Assembly: GCF_964033635.1 (NCBI RefSeq)
Contig: NZ_OZ035533.1
Coordinates: 5,146,001 to 5,210,000 of the forward strand
Length of the DNA stretch: 64,000 nucleotides
Source of the DNA: Chitinophaga sp. MM2321
GTDB taxonomy: Bacteria > Bacteroidota > Bacteroidia > Chitinophagales > Chitinophagaceae
Direction of reading: 5' to 3'
How positions within the stretch are numbered: position 1 is the stretch's first letter; every line of letters begins with the position of its first letter. The notes under the pieces were generated by a model that was given only the letters and a program-made list of their open reading frames with translations, was not told where the DNA came from and ran no database searches. Of the stretch, positions 63,904 through 64,000 are shown in pieces. Position numbers and translations under genes: made by a program.

Positions 63904-64000
63904 TTTTTTAACAGCTATATTCGGGGGCAAACCTACACGTTTTATACCTAATCACAAAGATTTTAAGGAATTTTAAGTGTATCAAACATCCTTAAATCCT

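Overview
The window is a 64-kb stretch of a Bacteroidota chromosome, most likely a Chitinophaga-like member of the Chitinophagaceae (inference; no 16S gene is present). The signs are three SusC/SusD pairs, a FecR/ECF sigma-controlled TonB system with DUF4302 lipoproteins, almost no Shine-Dalgarno sequences, and promoters of the Bacteroidota type (TTG, about 18-19 bp, TAnnTTTG), best seen in front of the initiator tRNA gene.

Layout. 1-13 kb: a polysaccharide-utilisation locus on the minus strand. It holds a GH127-type beta-L-arabinofuranosidase-like enzyme with accessory domains, a TonB-dependent receptor, a small carbohydrate-binding-like secreted protein, SusC, SusD, a surface glycan-binding lipoprotein and the start of a DUF7133/TIGR02604-type lipoprotein that runs off the window. 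A divergent AraC regulator stands at its head. 14-21 kb: sugar and central carbon metabolism (sugar isomerase-like TIM barrel, phosphoenolpyruvate synthase, two SDR dehydrogenases, an IlvD/Edd-type sugar-acid dehydratase), then a GreA/GreB-like factor. 22-24 kb: a tripartite HipB-HipS-HipT toxin-antitoxin locus behind three regularly spaced operators. 24-28 kb: small proteins, a secreted Pro-rich/membrane protein pair, a SUFU-domain protein and a NIPSNAP protein. 27.8-30.4 kb: a two-gene family 2A encapsulin operon, shell plus cysteine desulfurase cargo with a long disordered targeting extension. 30.7-36 kb: initiator tRNA and an orphan SusCD pair. 36.5-48.4 kb: a MutS-like ATPase, then ECF sigma, FecR anti-sigma, STN-SusC, SusD, a zinc metallohydrolase lipoprotein and two DUF4302 lipoproteins. 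48.5-64 kb: housekeeping genes (fused 2-oxoacid dehydrogenase E1 with divergent MarR, FAH hydrolase, pth, rplY, prs, radC, Gfo/Idh oxidoreductase, ispD, queA, a DppD-DppF-like double ABC ATPase, AMP nucleosidase, an HsdR-N-like protein, glutamate dehydrogenase, and CcmD/CcmC-like cytochrome c biogenesis proteins).

The most striking known system is the encapsulin nanocompartment, predicted to package a SufS-like cysteine desulfurase for sulfur handling. The most striking unexplained structure is a set of five very long intergenic inverted repeats (arms 38-59 nt) between 48 and 62 kb. They fall into two sequence families built of short 8-10-nt modules. In three convergent gene pairs the dyad reaches from one stop codon to the other almost to the base. 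Arms match each other almost perfectly inside one copy but differ between copies, so either structure is under selection or the arms are kept alike by a recombination process.

Names rest on reading motifs by eye; no database search was run. Where the first ATG and an upstream alternative start compete, the chosen start is argued in the entry.
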